The position numbers and the translations under genes were made by a program. From contig CACRXP010000194.1 of the NCBI GenBank assembly GCA_902702965.1, positions 828,229 to 892,228 of the forward strand: a DNA stretch of 64,000 bases, read 5' to 3'. This DNA comes from Spirometra erinaceieuropaei. Taxonomy: Eukaryota > Platyhelminthes > Cestoda > Diphyllobothriidea > Diphyllobothriidae. A model generated the notes under the pieces. It was not told the DNA's origin. It made no database searches and was given only the letters and a program-made list of their open reading frames with translations. Within the stretch, counting starts at the first letter, position 1; every line of letters begins with the position of its first letter. This document shows, piece after piece, positions 1-10,115 of the stretch.

Positions 1-596
1 GCCGCGCAGATATGTGGATTCATATCGCATAATTTTTCCTTCCGGAAATGAAGCTAAGACTTTATCAAATGTTTGTTCTTCCAGTCCTCGAATATTGCTG
101 TCCTTTCTTCGGTTTAATGAACGCCTGCGACCGTAATAAAATTGAAAGTGTTCAGAGGGTTTTCACCCGGAAACTGTTCTCTCAAGCTTCGTCCAGTATT
201 TCTTATACTCAGAGATGTCAGCTGGCGAACATGAAGTTTTTGTGGGTTAGAAGTCTCGAAGCTGGCCTTTGCTGCCTTTATCGCATCAACTCTAGCCCCA
301 GTCTTCCGCACATTGACACTCTCACTCCGAGAGATCGGTCTTATGCCACGCGCAACTCCTGCATGGTGATTCCGCCGCCTCTTTGTACTACATCTAAGCG
401 CTCCCTCTTCTTTGCTTCCAAATATGCCTTCCTTTGGAATAATCTTCCGCCTGAAATTAGATTATCGCCCAGGTTACTGATATTCAAGTCGAAATTACGC
501 AACCATCTTACACCGGAAAGCATAAAGGCACTGTTAACGGTCTCATTCCCGAACACTCAGATTCTTGACTTCGGGAAGGGTCCTCCTGGGATTTAG
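1..596 (+). pseudogene. CR1-like LINE reverse transcriptase, C-terminal part
   Basis: This is the end of the reverse transcriptase ORF of a CR1-like non-LTR retrotransposon. Visible features are the thumb-region phrase LYQMFVLPVLEYCCPFF, then KIESVQRVFTRKL, and the terminal FLWNNLPPEIR typical of this clade. The segment before the ATG at 48 continues in another frame: bases 1-47 read AAQICGFISHNFSFRK, which fits the expected upstream sequence. A one-base frameshift near 45-50 therefore breaks the ORF. The stop codon is at 594-596. The 5' part of the element lies outside the window. The same C-terminal sequence is found again, split by a transposon, at 4427-4678 and 9465-9620. Family assignment is by recognition of the RT tail; the exact clade name is an inference. 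Confidence 0.8.
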
Positions 597-1320
597 TGGT
601 AGATTAAGTGGTAACTCTTAATTATATCATTAGAAACCCCTGTTTTGAATTGGTTTCTAAATCCATCGATATCCTCCCCCCCCCCGATAGCGACAATTTT
701 CGCGGTTTTTGATGTCATCTCCCGCATTCCGACCTCATGCGGTCTGTCGACGCTCACGGCGGAACCCTCAGTATTCACTGTCTACTAGTAGTTCGGTCGT
801 ACCTCCCTTCCTCACTGCTCGGCTGAGCTCGAAGCGTGCTGTGGCCGATCGCATCTCGGTTCCTCTCGTCTGGCCTCTTTGACGCGGCGTACCAATCAGG
901 CCCAGACGATCTCAATTGTGAATCCCGTATACAATGCCATTTGCAAGCCAGTCCTGTCTGACCCACATTCGTACCCATCAAGGCGGACATTTATTGATAC
1001 CCTGACGATGACCGACAACATTCCGTTATATACCGCCACCTACAGGCCAGTCCTGCTCGCTTTTTTCTGTTATTATTTTTAAAGAGGGTTTTTTTTCTCC
1101 TGTAAAATTAATCCAATCATTTTTATCTTTTTCTTAGGAGTTTTTTTTCACCCCTCAATCATCATGTTTCTCAATGGACTCCTAATTTAGAAACTAGGAA
1201 TTGCATTTTGTAAAGATTCGGCCTACCTCGTCTAAAACTCGCATGCAAATTTATTTTAACTTGCTTTGATGGGACCCCGACGGGTCTTTAATAAAAATTA
1301 TCTATCTATCTATCTATCTA
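597..1320 (+). mobile_element. 3' UTR of the CR1-like LINE
   Basis: This is the non-coding 3' part of the LINE whose RT ends at 596. It ends with a short block reading GACGGGTCTTTAATAAAAAT and then TATC units, the form expected of a CR1-type 3' end with a simple-repeat tail instead of poly(A). No other coding content was recognised here. Confidence 0.65.
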
Positions 1321-1321
1321 C
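1299..1321 (+). repeat. (TATC)n LINE 3' tail
   Basis: About five TATC units mark the 3' end of the LINE. The next bases (from 1321) encode a piece of transposase, so this is the exact junction between LINE and target. Confidence 0.85.
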
Positions 1322-2590
1322 TCTGCCTGGGGTGTCGTACGGATATTGTCACATTTTGGCATCTGTTCCCCAGTACGTACCCTGTTTCAGTCAATGTACC
1401 TATAATTATATGAAGCCAATGTTTTTGGCTGAGTTTTCACGGAATTGCAGAAATCTTGAGTGTCTGGAGTTTTTGAAGTCTGTGGAATACAAACAATTGT
1501 CATTGCATTTAGGTCCAGTAATTCTGTCCTCATGTTTTGACGCGTCCCACTACAAGTACTTTTTTATATTTTCTCCAGAATTTAACATATTTTGCCTCCC
1601 CTCTTTCCATATATGGTGCGGGAAATGTGGTCGCTCTTTACTGGAGAGCGTTGCTTTCTGTTTCCTAGTTTGCATAATCCTTCAGTTATTTTCTACATTT
1701 GCCATTGTCTGCTCCCCCTGCAGGACAGTATCACTCGGTCTGGAGTGTTGGATAACTTTTCGACGCTACATTACGAACATTTTTATACAAAACGCTCTTA
1801 ACAGCATAAAAGGGCCAACTACCATAACCGTTCAAGTGTATGGGGACATTTATGAATGGTGCCTGCCTGGGTAGCCAAAATGCCCAATGCTACTGGAAGA
1901 CAATGGAGGAGCTGCGGAATCTTTTAAACTATTACACGGATGCACCGATATTTTCCCCAAAGGGTAGGTTCTGGCAGCGGAACCGCCCAATAATATCGTG
2001 GTTATCGGGCGTTAGTCGTGCGTACTGGCACCAGTGCTGGCTACTGATAGAGTTCCGCTCATTCCGTGAATGTGAGGGCCTTTCCAGAGCAGCTCATGCC
2101 TTTTACTCGTTATGCAATTTAAAGCTCCCCTTTAGTAGACTTCTCTTAAAGTACTGCACTTTCAGACACCGTTTGCAAAGACGCTCCCTCCAACATTGAC
2201 GGTCGTTTTTTCTGATTCCTCAACTGCACACTGCTCATGCTCAGCCATCGTTTTGGAAATGGCAATTTCTTTTACTCTTAAAATGTACAATTGCAAAGGT
2301 AAACTTGCCTGTAAATACATTCGGTAGTGGAATTTGACAGCGCCAAAAACTGTGAGCTTGGTGGCTGCAACCTGGTTTTACGACGTCGGGAGCCTTACAC
2401 GGGCAAATAACCAAAACAGCGGGCCATTTTTCTGGAAAACAACCAGCGATCATTAGATGGCGTAAATATCTACACGGCTAATGCGCTGATAATGAGCCTG
2501 ACGCTGCAGAAGACCCGGCAGGTGGTCCGAAAGCAAAACTAACTGAAGATCTCTCTAGCTCCGGTCGAACGCATATGAACCAGGTATGTG
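1321..2590 (+). pseudogene. Tnp2-like transposase, copy A (decayed)
   Basis: This is a frame-broken copy of the transposase also present at 5297-8634. Matching phrases appear in the same order: AEFSRNCRNLECLEF (AEFSRMCRSLDSLEY in the other copy), SGVLDNFST (FGVLDRFSA), IKGPTTITVQVY (IKGPTNIAVQVY), PPNNIVVIG (PNNVVLIG), FFLIPQLHT (FYLIPLLHT) and SLTLQKTRQVVR (SLTLDAARRLVQ). At least three frames are needed and stops interrupt them, so it is dead. Similarity begins right after the LINE TATC tail, at the motif corresponding to CLGVMRKL. The 5' half of this copy should therefore lie to the left of the LINE, outside the window. Weak similarity to the acidic linker may run on to about 2800. No matching right terminal repeat was seen. 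Confidence 0.75.
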
Positions 2591-2809
2591 TTCCAGACAA
2601 TAAATGTTCCTTTACAGATATGTTAATCATCTAACATCGGGTTCGGACGACGACGGTAGCCTACTGTGTCGTCCAAGGCAGCTAGTTAATATGTCCACGT
2701 CATCTCAAATATTGTTGTAGGAATAATTATCGAAGATCAATTGTAGGCTGCTAGTGGACGAAAGGAAACCAAACATCTCCCGCTTCCTTTCGAGTAGGTC
2801 AAGTTGACC

Positions 2810-3929
2810 TGTACCCCTGGCCTCATATACGTTACCGCGTTTTTGGAATCATTACTTAAGACTGTCAGAGAAAATGTCGGGACCTGTTTCCATGCCAACT
2901 CTCAAATGAGATGCACAATTGCATGTAAGACCTTTAAAAATCTCGCTTACAATTACTAGTAAAAGAGACGACTGTCCCTCGGACAAATACTCGCCATCAG
3001 CAACAGCATAGAGTAAATCCAAGTAACATTGACGGATATTGTCAGTAAACTTGGGGGGAATACAACTGCTGACAACGCCAGGCATCCTTCCCAGCATCTG
3101 GCATTCCGCACTACCGAAATATATGGCGAATCCCTTCGTCGGCTATGCACGAGTCCGGGTTTGCAGACGAGGCGGTATGCAATATTTATTTGACTGTTTT
3201 CCTATCAGAAAAGTATGCATAGTCAGAGGACAAAGTGAGAAGGACTCAATCAGAAATTTCCTGACTGCTCTTACCAGTCCATTGCTTAGCCACATCTCCT
3301 ACTCTGGACAGACACAAAGGAAGGCGGTCTTCTGTTGCCAGCTAGTTGTCCGACACCGTCAACAATAGTTCCAAAATTTTATTCGCCCGCACAAACTCTA
3401 TTGGCCAGAATCTCCGATTAAGTATCCGCCATTTTGGGGTAGCCCGACGAACGTTGATTAATAGGTTCCATAGATCGAATAACCAGTGTGGACATCGATC
3501 AAAACCCCGGTACAGCATTCATGAGATACAAAGTTCTGTTTTAAGGTATAATCCACACGTTTTCAGTTCCTGGAAATTCCCACAGACGGCTTTGATTGTC
3601 CATAATTATACGCATCCCCAGGACACGGTACGTGAGCTTAGAGGATTGCCACAAATACACTACATGCTATTTCTAGCATATATACTTTGTTATGATCATG
3701 GCAATACATGCGATTTATTACTTCAAATGCGGTTGCGTCGCATAAGCTTTATCAAAGGTTTTCCTCTTTCACAAGTACCGCCAGTGGCTGCTCACATTTT
3801 TCCTCCGCGTGTGGTTTTGCCTTTCAGCCTCTCTCTCTCTCTCACCAGAAATTCTGATTTTCTCGGTCTTGTCGTCATGGCCTCCATATAAAACGCTGTC
3901 CTCTCCAACATACCTCTCAGAAAAATAAC
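2810..3929. other. unassigned stretch
   Basis: I recognise no gene here. Open frames at 3346-3891 (plus) and 2852-3097 (minus) carry no domain I can name. There is a short CT run near 3833-3845. It may hold older transposon debris. Confidence 0.4.
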
Positions 3930-4265
3930 CCCGGCCACATGGACGCAAACGTTCTAAACTGCGTCTGTTTCTCTCGCCAAATACTCTCATCAGGATTCCT
4001 TTCTGCCCACTGAGATGTCGTGTCCTTATTCCCGTTATCGGTCCCACCCTAGGTTTGCCGCAACCTAGTATCCCCACACCCGCTATAGCGACGTTTCCTT
4101 CTAACTGGCCGATCAGTCTTTATAGTTGTACCCTATTCCCGGGACGAATCTACTCTGCTCCTCCATATTACTTCGAGAGACGGTATTTTTCCCTGAATAT
4201 TTTACTGAGCGCGCTCGTTTCCTGAACTGTTACCGCTCTTTTGTTTTAGATGATTCTTCACTGTC
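3930..4265 (+). mobile_element. LINE 3' UTR-like segment
   Basis: This segment resembles 9840-10030, which is downstream of a LINE RT end. Shared blocks are ATCAGGAxTCC, CCCACCCTxGGT and AATxTACTCTGCTCCTC in the same order and spacing. It is probably the 3' non-coding part of a related CR1-like LINE. The assignment is tentative because identity is moderate. Confidence 0.4.
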
Positions 4266-4426
4266 TCAGCGATAGCTTACACGTTTTTAAAAAACTTAAA
4301 TTTTGAGTTTGTGGAAATTATTATCATCAAACTGTAGGGGCGTGAGTGTGCCCTAAGGTTTGATGATTTCTCCGAATTTGCTGAGACAAACCGTGGCGTG
4401 GTCATCCCCTTAAACTGCAGTGTAAG

Positions 4427-4678
4427 TTGGCCCATACGGACGTCAGGCCGGACGCTTTCTCGCACAAGTTCGTTAGAGCATGGAACGGACTCCCATGGGT
4501 TCGGAGACCAAAAGCAGGATTCCGTCTCCTCTTTCGCATTACTAGTAGTTCAAATCTTCCTCACATCCCAGCCCTTACCGCTGTTAGTCGCCCGAACAAT
4601 CTTCGTCATTCCTCCTTGATTATACCTCCTCCTGCCTCACGTCACCTCTAAGTGCTTTCTTTTTTCGCTCTCAGGCAT
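4427..4678 (+). pseudogene. CR1-like LINE RT end, left half (split)
   Basis: The reading LPWVRRPKAGFRLLFRI, then SSSNLPHIPALT, LIIPPP and LSFFALR follows the LINE ORF at 48-596 step by step (FLWVRSLEAGLCCLYRI, SSPSLPHIDTLT, MVIPPP, RSLFFASK). The frame is cut at 4678 by a DNA transposon and resumes at 9465 with TFRRDNLTIDL (AFLWNNLPPEIRL in the other copy). There is a stop (TAA) just before VLSFFALR, so the LINE was already imperfect or has decayed since. The upstream limit is uncertain; similarity is firm only from about 4480. Confidence 0.75.
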
Positions 4679-4690
4679 CCCTGCCAGCAC
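4677..4690 (+). repeat. left target AT and terminal inverted repeat
   Basis: This is AT followed by CCCTGCCAGCAC. It is the exact inverse of 9451-9464. Confidence 0.85.
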
Positions 4691-4830
4691 CAGCCCCGCC
4701 TGGCCCCCTCAATAATGGTGGGGCCAGAGGTGGCCATGAAGGGGCTAGGTGGAGCTGTGGAGGGGGCTCTGGAGGGGGCTGTGGCGGGGCATGCAACGCA
4801 GTAGCCCCGCCTGGCCCCGACAGCGAAAAA
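4691..4830. repeat. left subterminal GC-rich repeats
   Basis: Dense GGGGC, TGGCCCC and AGCCCCGCC motifs in both orientations match motifs beside the right end (9392-9450). Subterminal repeats of this kind usually bind transposase. The proline-rich frame seen on the minus strand here is a by-product of base composition. Confidence 0.6.
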
Positions 4831-5296
4831 AAATGCGCAGGGGACGCCACATCCCCGCCCACTTTTGGCTCCACTTTAAAATATCGTCCTGTATTCCGAG
4901 TCCCCTGAGGCGCAGTGCCTCAGTGTTCCCACATGTTACACGTCGAAACCCACCCTGCATACGTAGAGTACTACGGTATTACATAGTACTCACAGTGACC
5001 CCGCCGTATATGTACCCACTAATCAGCAGCCAATATCAAATACACGCGACGCAAATGCATGTGAATGAGTTATTTATTGTATAAACGAAAAAGGAATTGG
5101 AAAATATGTACAGTCATAATAAATGTCAGTGCCAGTATATACATGGACTTAAACATATGTTATGCCATTCAGTTGGGCGTTCCAGAAGTCCCCGCATCGA
5201 CGGCTGGTTCCTATAATTGAAGAAAAACAATTGTTTGGAAAACACATGGTCGACGGAAGGAAGTAATACTTTAAAATTTAAATGACAGTTTTCACA

Positions 5297-8200
5297 CTAA
5301 TTAAGTTCGCTGCAGCAGCATGAATATTTAACCTTAAATATGTAAATTTCATTGATGGTAATTACCGTGTCTTCAGATGGAGGCAGTGTGGGGCACCGTG
5401 TATAATCGCTAGTCCCTCCAATTGCCTCCCGGCGTTTAGCCCGGCCGCCATACCGGTCCCTCGATCCATGAAACCAATCAATGACAGTCTTGCGAACCAT
5501 TTCGTGGCCGCAATCACCAAAGATAGGGTTCAAGCGAATGGCATCTGAAGTGTTAACAAACGAGGAAAACTTACCATACAGGAGTGCATATAATGGACTA
5601 CCGACAAAGGATTGTTTTCTCACTGAGCCACTCCAACAGTAGTCACGGCAAAGGGGTGGTCCTAGTAATTTACTGAGGATATTCCTCACAAACTCCTTGT
5701 TGTTACGCCCGCCAACTGAAACAAGTTGTTTCATCTATAACTCATGGAGAGTAAATAAAGCTGCATATGTACATACCACTTCTTCCCGAAAATCGGTATC
5801 ATGGTTTAGCTTCCATTCGAAGTCTTCGTAGGCGTCCTTCGTGCATAGCGGCAAGGGCAGTGCGGGAGGCCTTTGACCGACAAGAACGGTGGAGGCATGT
5901 ATTTGCCCAAGTTTTTCAACCATGAGGGCGCAATGTTGTCGAAATTCCTCATGATGGGCCGTCTGATTATGGACTAATTTGTCTATTTTTTTACTAAACA
6001 AATCTAATCCAACGGCATACAACATGTCCTTACCGCACAGATTTCAATTCCCTTTGTATTGATTTTAATATTTCACTCTGCGCCACAGAAGCATCCTTTT
6101 CCGTTTGCAGTCTGAAATGGATAATAAATATAACCTGCTTACGGAATTGAGGGGACTACTGAAGGCGAAAACCTGCCCCATCCGGCCGAGGAAGTAGCTA
6201 TGATTTCTTCAAGTCTTGGCCTACAAACCGTCAGACTTACTGCTATTTACTGAAGTATGGGTGGTGGCGACGGCCAGCCAACTAGCGGCCTTACAGGCTG
6301 TCGTTCCGCTATGTTCTCGTCCTCATCATCCTCCGAATCAGAGGTTAATCTGCGGACAAATCTACAGAAAATTTTTAATTACAAGTGAAATCTACTTCTT
6401 TCTAAAGTTTCGGCCCAACTCCGTGGGCTCCGAAAAGCAGAGGTCCGACGTGTCCTCGGCCCTTTGTACCAGCCGCCGGGCCGCATCCAGAGTCAGGCTG
6501 TCTTTTAAAATCCTGACAGAATATACTTTCGTCTCACGCCTTGGCTACGACGTCGACCGACTTGTCATTGATGAACTCAACAACGGAGTACATCTTACAC
6601 TTGCATTTTACCAGTGATTTAGTGTCAGGGTTTGGAAAAGATAAATGAAAAAAATCACTGTGCAGTAAATGTGTGTAAAAGGGGGATTAGGTAGAAATCG
6701 TCGTCAGTTTGGAAGGCAACATATTTACAGACAATGTCCGCAAGGGTAGCCATTGAGGGAATGTTTTCTAAAACCGATGCTTTAAACATGAACAACGTGA
6801 AAGATGAAAAAGATATGGTAAATAAGTCCCTGCAATCCAAAAAAGGGCGATACTAAATTCTGTCAGCCGAAACAGACGTCAATGCACACGGCCTGTTTCC
6901 AATCAGTACCACGTTATTCGGCGCTGTAGTCGACAAGACGTATCCATTGTGTAAAACGGCACCGGAGCTGCGGGGCAAGTGAAAAGGCCGTGCTACTTCA
7001 TCATCGTCGTCCAGCAGCATTGAAGATGCTGGCAACTCAGGCAGGCGTCTTTCTATAAACCGCCTGTACACCTGGACAGCTATGTTTGTCGGTCCTTTTA
7101 TGGTGTTGCGAACTGTTTGCAAAAAAGACTCTAAGGGGAACGCAGAAAACCTATCCAACACTCCAAAACGACATACGTCTTCATGGAGGTGAAGGGGGAA
7201 ATGTACGTTATATACAATGTCTGCTGGACTGTACAATTGGGGAAAATCAGTAACAAAATTGTTTAACATGAGACGGGCAAAGTCAATCCAGGATGTATGT
7301 AAAGCTTGGGGACAAAATATGTAAATGGCAACGCTCAATAACAAAAAGTGATTATAACGGGTGATATCAAGAACGGGGGATAAAACGGTAGGGCCTATGT
7401 ACAGTAAGAATTGCCGGTATTCGGCAGCCTTCCAGTATTCGAGAGAGTCAAGAGATCTGCACATGCGAGAAAACTCCGCCGACAAACACCGACTGCATCT
7501 CTCGATGGAGGCATTCAGTCGGACAGATAACCTTGTCCCCAGTCGCCACAAGTGAATCAACTTCCGCATCACACCCAGACAGACTAGGTGCATGTAGTCG
7601 ATTGGAAATTAGGCTACCATGTCGATCGGTAAATCCTCAAAAGACGACCTGCCCTTGTGGTGCAGTGCCTGGGTTCGCTATCGAAATGACCTGTCGTCTA
7701 GCAACCGGCCAGTGTACGTGGGGAATGTCATGCGGTTGGCAACGGGGCGCCCAACATGACAGCACCTACCGTGACTGCCGTTATTTGTGCGAAACAACAT
7801 ACCTGTCGCATCCGTAATAGCCATTATGCGCTTTCACTTGCCTGATGTAAGATCGAGCGGGCGTATCACAGATGACATTCTCTAGGGCTACCCTTATAAC
7901 CTTTCCTGTCGATGGGAAGCACAGGCCAGTAGCAAGTAATCCCTTCAGTTCCCTTATACAGTCATGTAAGAAGTCGTCCAGGGACTCTGGCTTACTAGAT
8001 CCGGAAAAAACGCCGACAACAAAGGGTTGTCCAACTGCCGGATGGCTAATACGACTTAGTATTGGCCACAGGCACTGGTTGGACCCCTTAAAAACTTTCA
8101 TTCCGTCGATGTGCACTTGAATGCGTATGTCGGAAATACTTGTTCTCGCACGAAGACGAAGCTCATGAAGCAGACCGTCTGTGAGACCCAAGTGAACGTA

Positions 8201-8634
8201 GGTGCCGTTACTCAGACGCTTCTTATTGCACGCTCGAGGCGTTAGCAATAGCGTCCATGGGTCCTTAGGTACTTCCGGATGGAAATGCCGTAACATATTA
8301 AATAACTTTTTTGTATTAGACAAAGGCATTTGCACTTCCAGGGCGTATTCTTTCAAGGCCTCCAGAAAGGACTTGCCTCCAGCTGCGTTTGTGTCGTCCA
8401 TGTCTTCCACGGACTCTACACCCATTATTCGTTTACACGCTCATAATACCTACCAGCGGAAGTCTCAGAGTTCAGTCTAGGCATTTCTCGTTCGGGAGAT
8501 TGATTGCCAACTGCCGTCGACGTTGATGGAACCTCAGGCTCAGGCTCTTCAGTGGCCTCATAATATGCCTTCATTAGGCGCTTAATGCGCCTGTTTATGG
8601 TGCTTCGGTGATAGCCAGAGTGATTACGCTTCAT
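5297..8634 (-). pseudogene. Tnp2-like transposase with C-terminal DUF4806, multi-exon, decayed
   Basis: The gene reads from 8634 down to 5297. Exon 1 (8634-8454) starts MKRNHSGYHRSTINRRIKRL. Exon 2 (8415-7803) has LLTPR, the first acidic motif IHIDGMKVF-like (VHIDGMKVFK), FVVGVFSGSSKPES and ICDTPARSYI. Exon 3 (from 7765) continues CDRC, VGRPVANRMTFP, IDYMHLVCLGVMRKL and RFGVLDRFSAFPLESF. Later exons give YSVVEFINDKSVDVV, an acidic linker SDSEDDEDEN, a predicted coiled coil (LQTEKDASVAQ to HHEEFRQH) and a DUF4806-type end (LPLPLCTKDAYEDFEWKL, then QLVSVGGRNNKEFVRNIL). In-frame introns: 8416-8453, 7766-7802, 6362-6395 (or 6350-6395), 6112-6142, 5994-6033, 5735-5776. Decay: stops at 7678-7680, 7609-7611, 6853-6855 and 6247-6249, and a one-base frameshift near 6540. 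The splice join between about 6655 and 6601 is unclear. The minus-strand sequence at 5072-5077 reads AATAAA. Confidence 0.85.
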
Positions 8635-8694
8635 AATTGCTTTGGATATTCAGTAAGAAATGATAAACAATTTGTATAAGTGGACTACGAACAC

Positions 8695-8835
8695 CCTAAT
8701 AGCAAAGAGTTACGAATTTGTTCCGAATCGGAAGCGATTCGTACCCTTAGTTTCGACGGGCCGGAAGCGAATCGAATACGCCCTTGTCAAGCGAAACGGT
8801 GGCGAATCGACTCCGATCGTTCGTAACTCAAAATT
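8695..8835. repeat. CGAATCG-type repeats upstream of the transposase
   Basis: Several copies of CGAATCG, CGATTCG and GGAAGCGA in direct and inverted order lie just 5' of the transposase start. They could be subterminal transposase-binding sites or promoter motifs. This is an inference from position only. Confidence 0.35.
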
Positions 8836-9391
8836 TTCAGGCAAACGACAGTCTACTTATATCCGTTATCAGCGGCCCCCCAGACCCCCATCCATGTTTT
8901 GCACCCTACCGACCCCTATACTTACTGCTAATACCATTTCTAGCAATGACTGTAAGTCATGCGTTATTTAAATGGAAAAAAATTATTTACAAGGCTAAAT
9001 AGTACATACATAGACATAAAAGTCCACTACTTGAACTGGCTGGTGAGTAGATACCCAAACAATTAGCATAATATACATAAATTAACTAAGACAGATATCA
9101 AGAGCATGAAAACAGCATTGGTTGACTCACGATATTATCTGCAACCGATCGTCAAATATACGAATTAATAACACACACAGATTGTAAACCGGTGGACAAA
9201 TAAGAGTTTACGCAATGAGGGACTTACACAAAACCTCAATATATTGTGCTCATCCGCAGCTGCATTCAGTGGGCGTAAACGGATGCTTTCTCCAATTTTG
9301 ATAAATTAGCTCCTTTTAATGCCAAAGAAGGTACAATGAGTGGTGCTTTTGAAACATATCTTTCGATGCAAATACGCTTCAAAATGCTTCA
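8836..9391. other. non-coding right interior of the DNA transposon
   Basis: No coding content was recognised between the repeats upstream of the transposase and the right subterminal repeats. Confidence 0.5.
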
Positions 9392-9450
9392 ATGCAGAGG
9401 GGGCTCTGGCCCCACCCAGCCCCTTCCAGCCCCGCCTATGAAGGGGCCAT
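9392..9450. repeat. right subterminal GC-rich repeats
   Basis: AGGGGGCTCTGGCCCC, AGCCCCGCC and AAGGGGCC motifs mirror those beside the left end. Confidence 0.6.
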
Positions 9451-9464
9451 GTGCTGGCAGGGAT
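9451..9464 (-). repeat. right terminal inverted repeat and target AT
   Basis: This is GTGCTGGCAGGG followed by AT, the inverse of 4677-4690. Confidence 0.85.
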
Positions 9465-9829
9465 ACTTTCCGTAGGGATAACCTTACAATAGACTTAACA
9501 TCATCAGATAATCTGAATATTTTAGGAGAATACAGCACCTTTATCTGAATGCTGACTCGATTAGATTGTTATTCTCCTCATCTTTCCCAGGCCATCTCAT
9601 CTATGATTTTGAGAAAGGACCATCGGAAATTCAGGACGTCGCCGCCAAATTACCGTATCCCCCAGCACTTTCCCTGTGCTTGCGCTTAGGCCTTCTGGGA
9701 TCTCGCTTTAGAAATTTTGATTCTTCTCGATTTTTCTGTGCTCGCATTGTGTCCTTTGCAAAACGCGATGTCCTCCTTAACCAACCCCTCGGAGAAGTAA
9801 TTAGGGCAATGTTGACGGACACACTCTAA
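9465..9829 (+). pseudogene. CR1-like LINE RT end, right half (split)
   Basis: This resumes the LINE ORF cut at 4678. It reads TFRRDNLTIDLTSSDNLNI, then after a one-base shift near 9516 FRRIQHLYLNADSIRLL, SSSFPGHLIYDFEKGPSEI. In the intact-order copy the same stretch is PPEIRL to FKSKLRNHLTPESIKALL, TVSFPNTQILDFGKGPPGI. The frame then stays open to the stop at 9827-9829, longer than in the copy at 48-596. Confidence 0.75.
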
Positions 9830-10115
9830 GCGCCCTCCGTTCCCCTAATCGTCGGCCCCCATCAGGAATCCAACCTGGCCTCGGAGATTTTGAGATCTCA
9901 CCCCGAATGGCAGCCCCACCCTGGGTCTACAACCGCATAAAATTCCCAGGCTTTCATCCGACCCCCACAAAGAATTTACTCTGCTCCTCTTATCCCTTCG
10001 CGAACGAAGATGTTCGTGGATCTTTACGTCAGCTCCTCCTTTAGACTGCAGCAATCAGTTGAAGGTCACAGTGGATTCCTCTGTTTTCGTCATCTGCTAG
10101 TAGTTTGGTTGGTCA
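9830..10115 (+). mobile_element. 3' non-coding part of the split LINE
   Basis: This follows the split LINE ORF. It shares blocks with 3930-4265, and CTGCTAGTAGTTTGG near 10095 resembles CTACTAGTAGTTCGG near 783. No TATC tail was seen, so the 3' end is missing or diverged. Confidence 0.5.

Larger units (their letters stand above)
4679..9462 (-). mobile_element. DNA transposon with Tnp2-like/DUF4806 transposase, full length
   Basis: This is a 4784-bp element bounded by the 12-bp inverted repeats CCCTGCCAGCAC (4679-4690) and GTGCTGGCAGGG (9451-9462). It is flanked on both sides by AT (4677-4678 and 9463-9464). It carries one multi-exon transposase on the minus strand (5297-8634) and GC-rich subterminal repeats next to each end. 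It sits within a LINE ORF. Removing the element and one AT restores the LINE frame across the junction (ALR, then H from CAT, then TFRRDNL), which fixes the ends. The transposase resembles EnSpm/CACTA Tnp2-type proteins, but the termini do not begin with CACTA, so superfamily placement is provisional. Confidence 0.8.

Noticed and set aside
2241..2453. Minus-strand open frame as a gene
   Set aside because: The plus strand here continues transposase copy A (FFLIPQLHT), so the minus frame is a shadow.
4400..4490. FSHKFVRAWNGLP as a separate LINE RT terminus
   Set aside because: It resembles the FLWNNLP end by chance. The following sequence aligns better to the earlier FLWVRSLEAG block, so it was not annotated as another copy.
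4671..5084. Proline- and glycine-rich open frames on both strands
   Set aside because: They arise from the GGGGC/GGCCCC subterminal repeats of the DNA transposon and have no domain.
7361..8480. Plus-strand open frames over the transposase
   Set aside because: The minus strand carries the conserved transposase phrases and splice-consistent joins; the plus frames are shadows.
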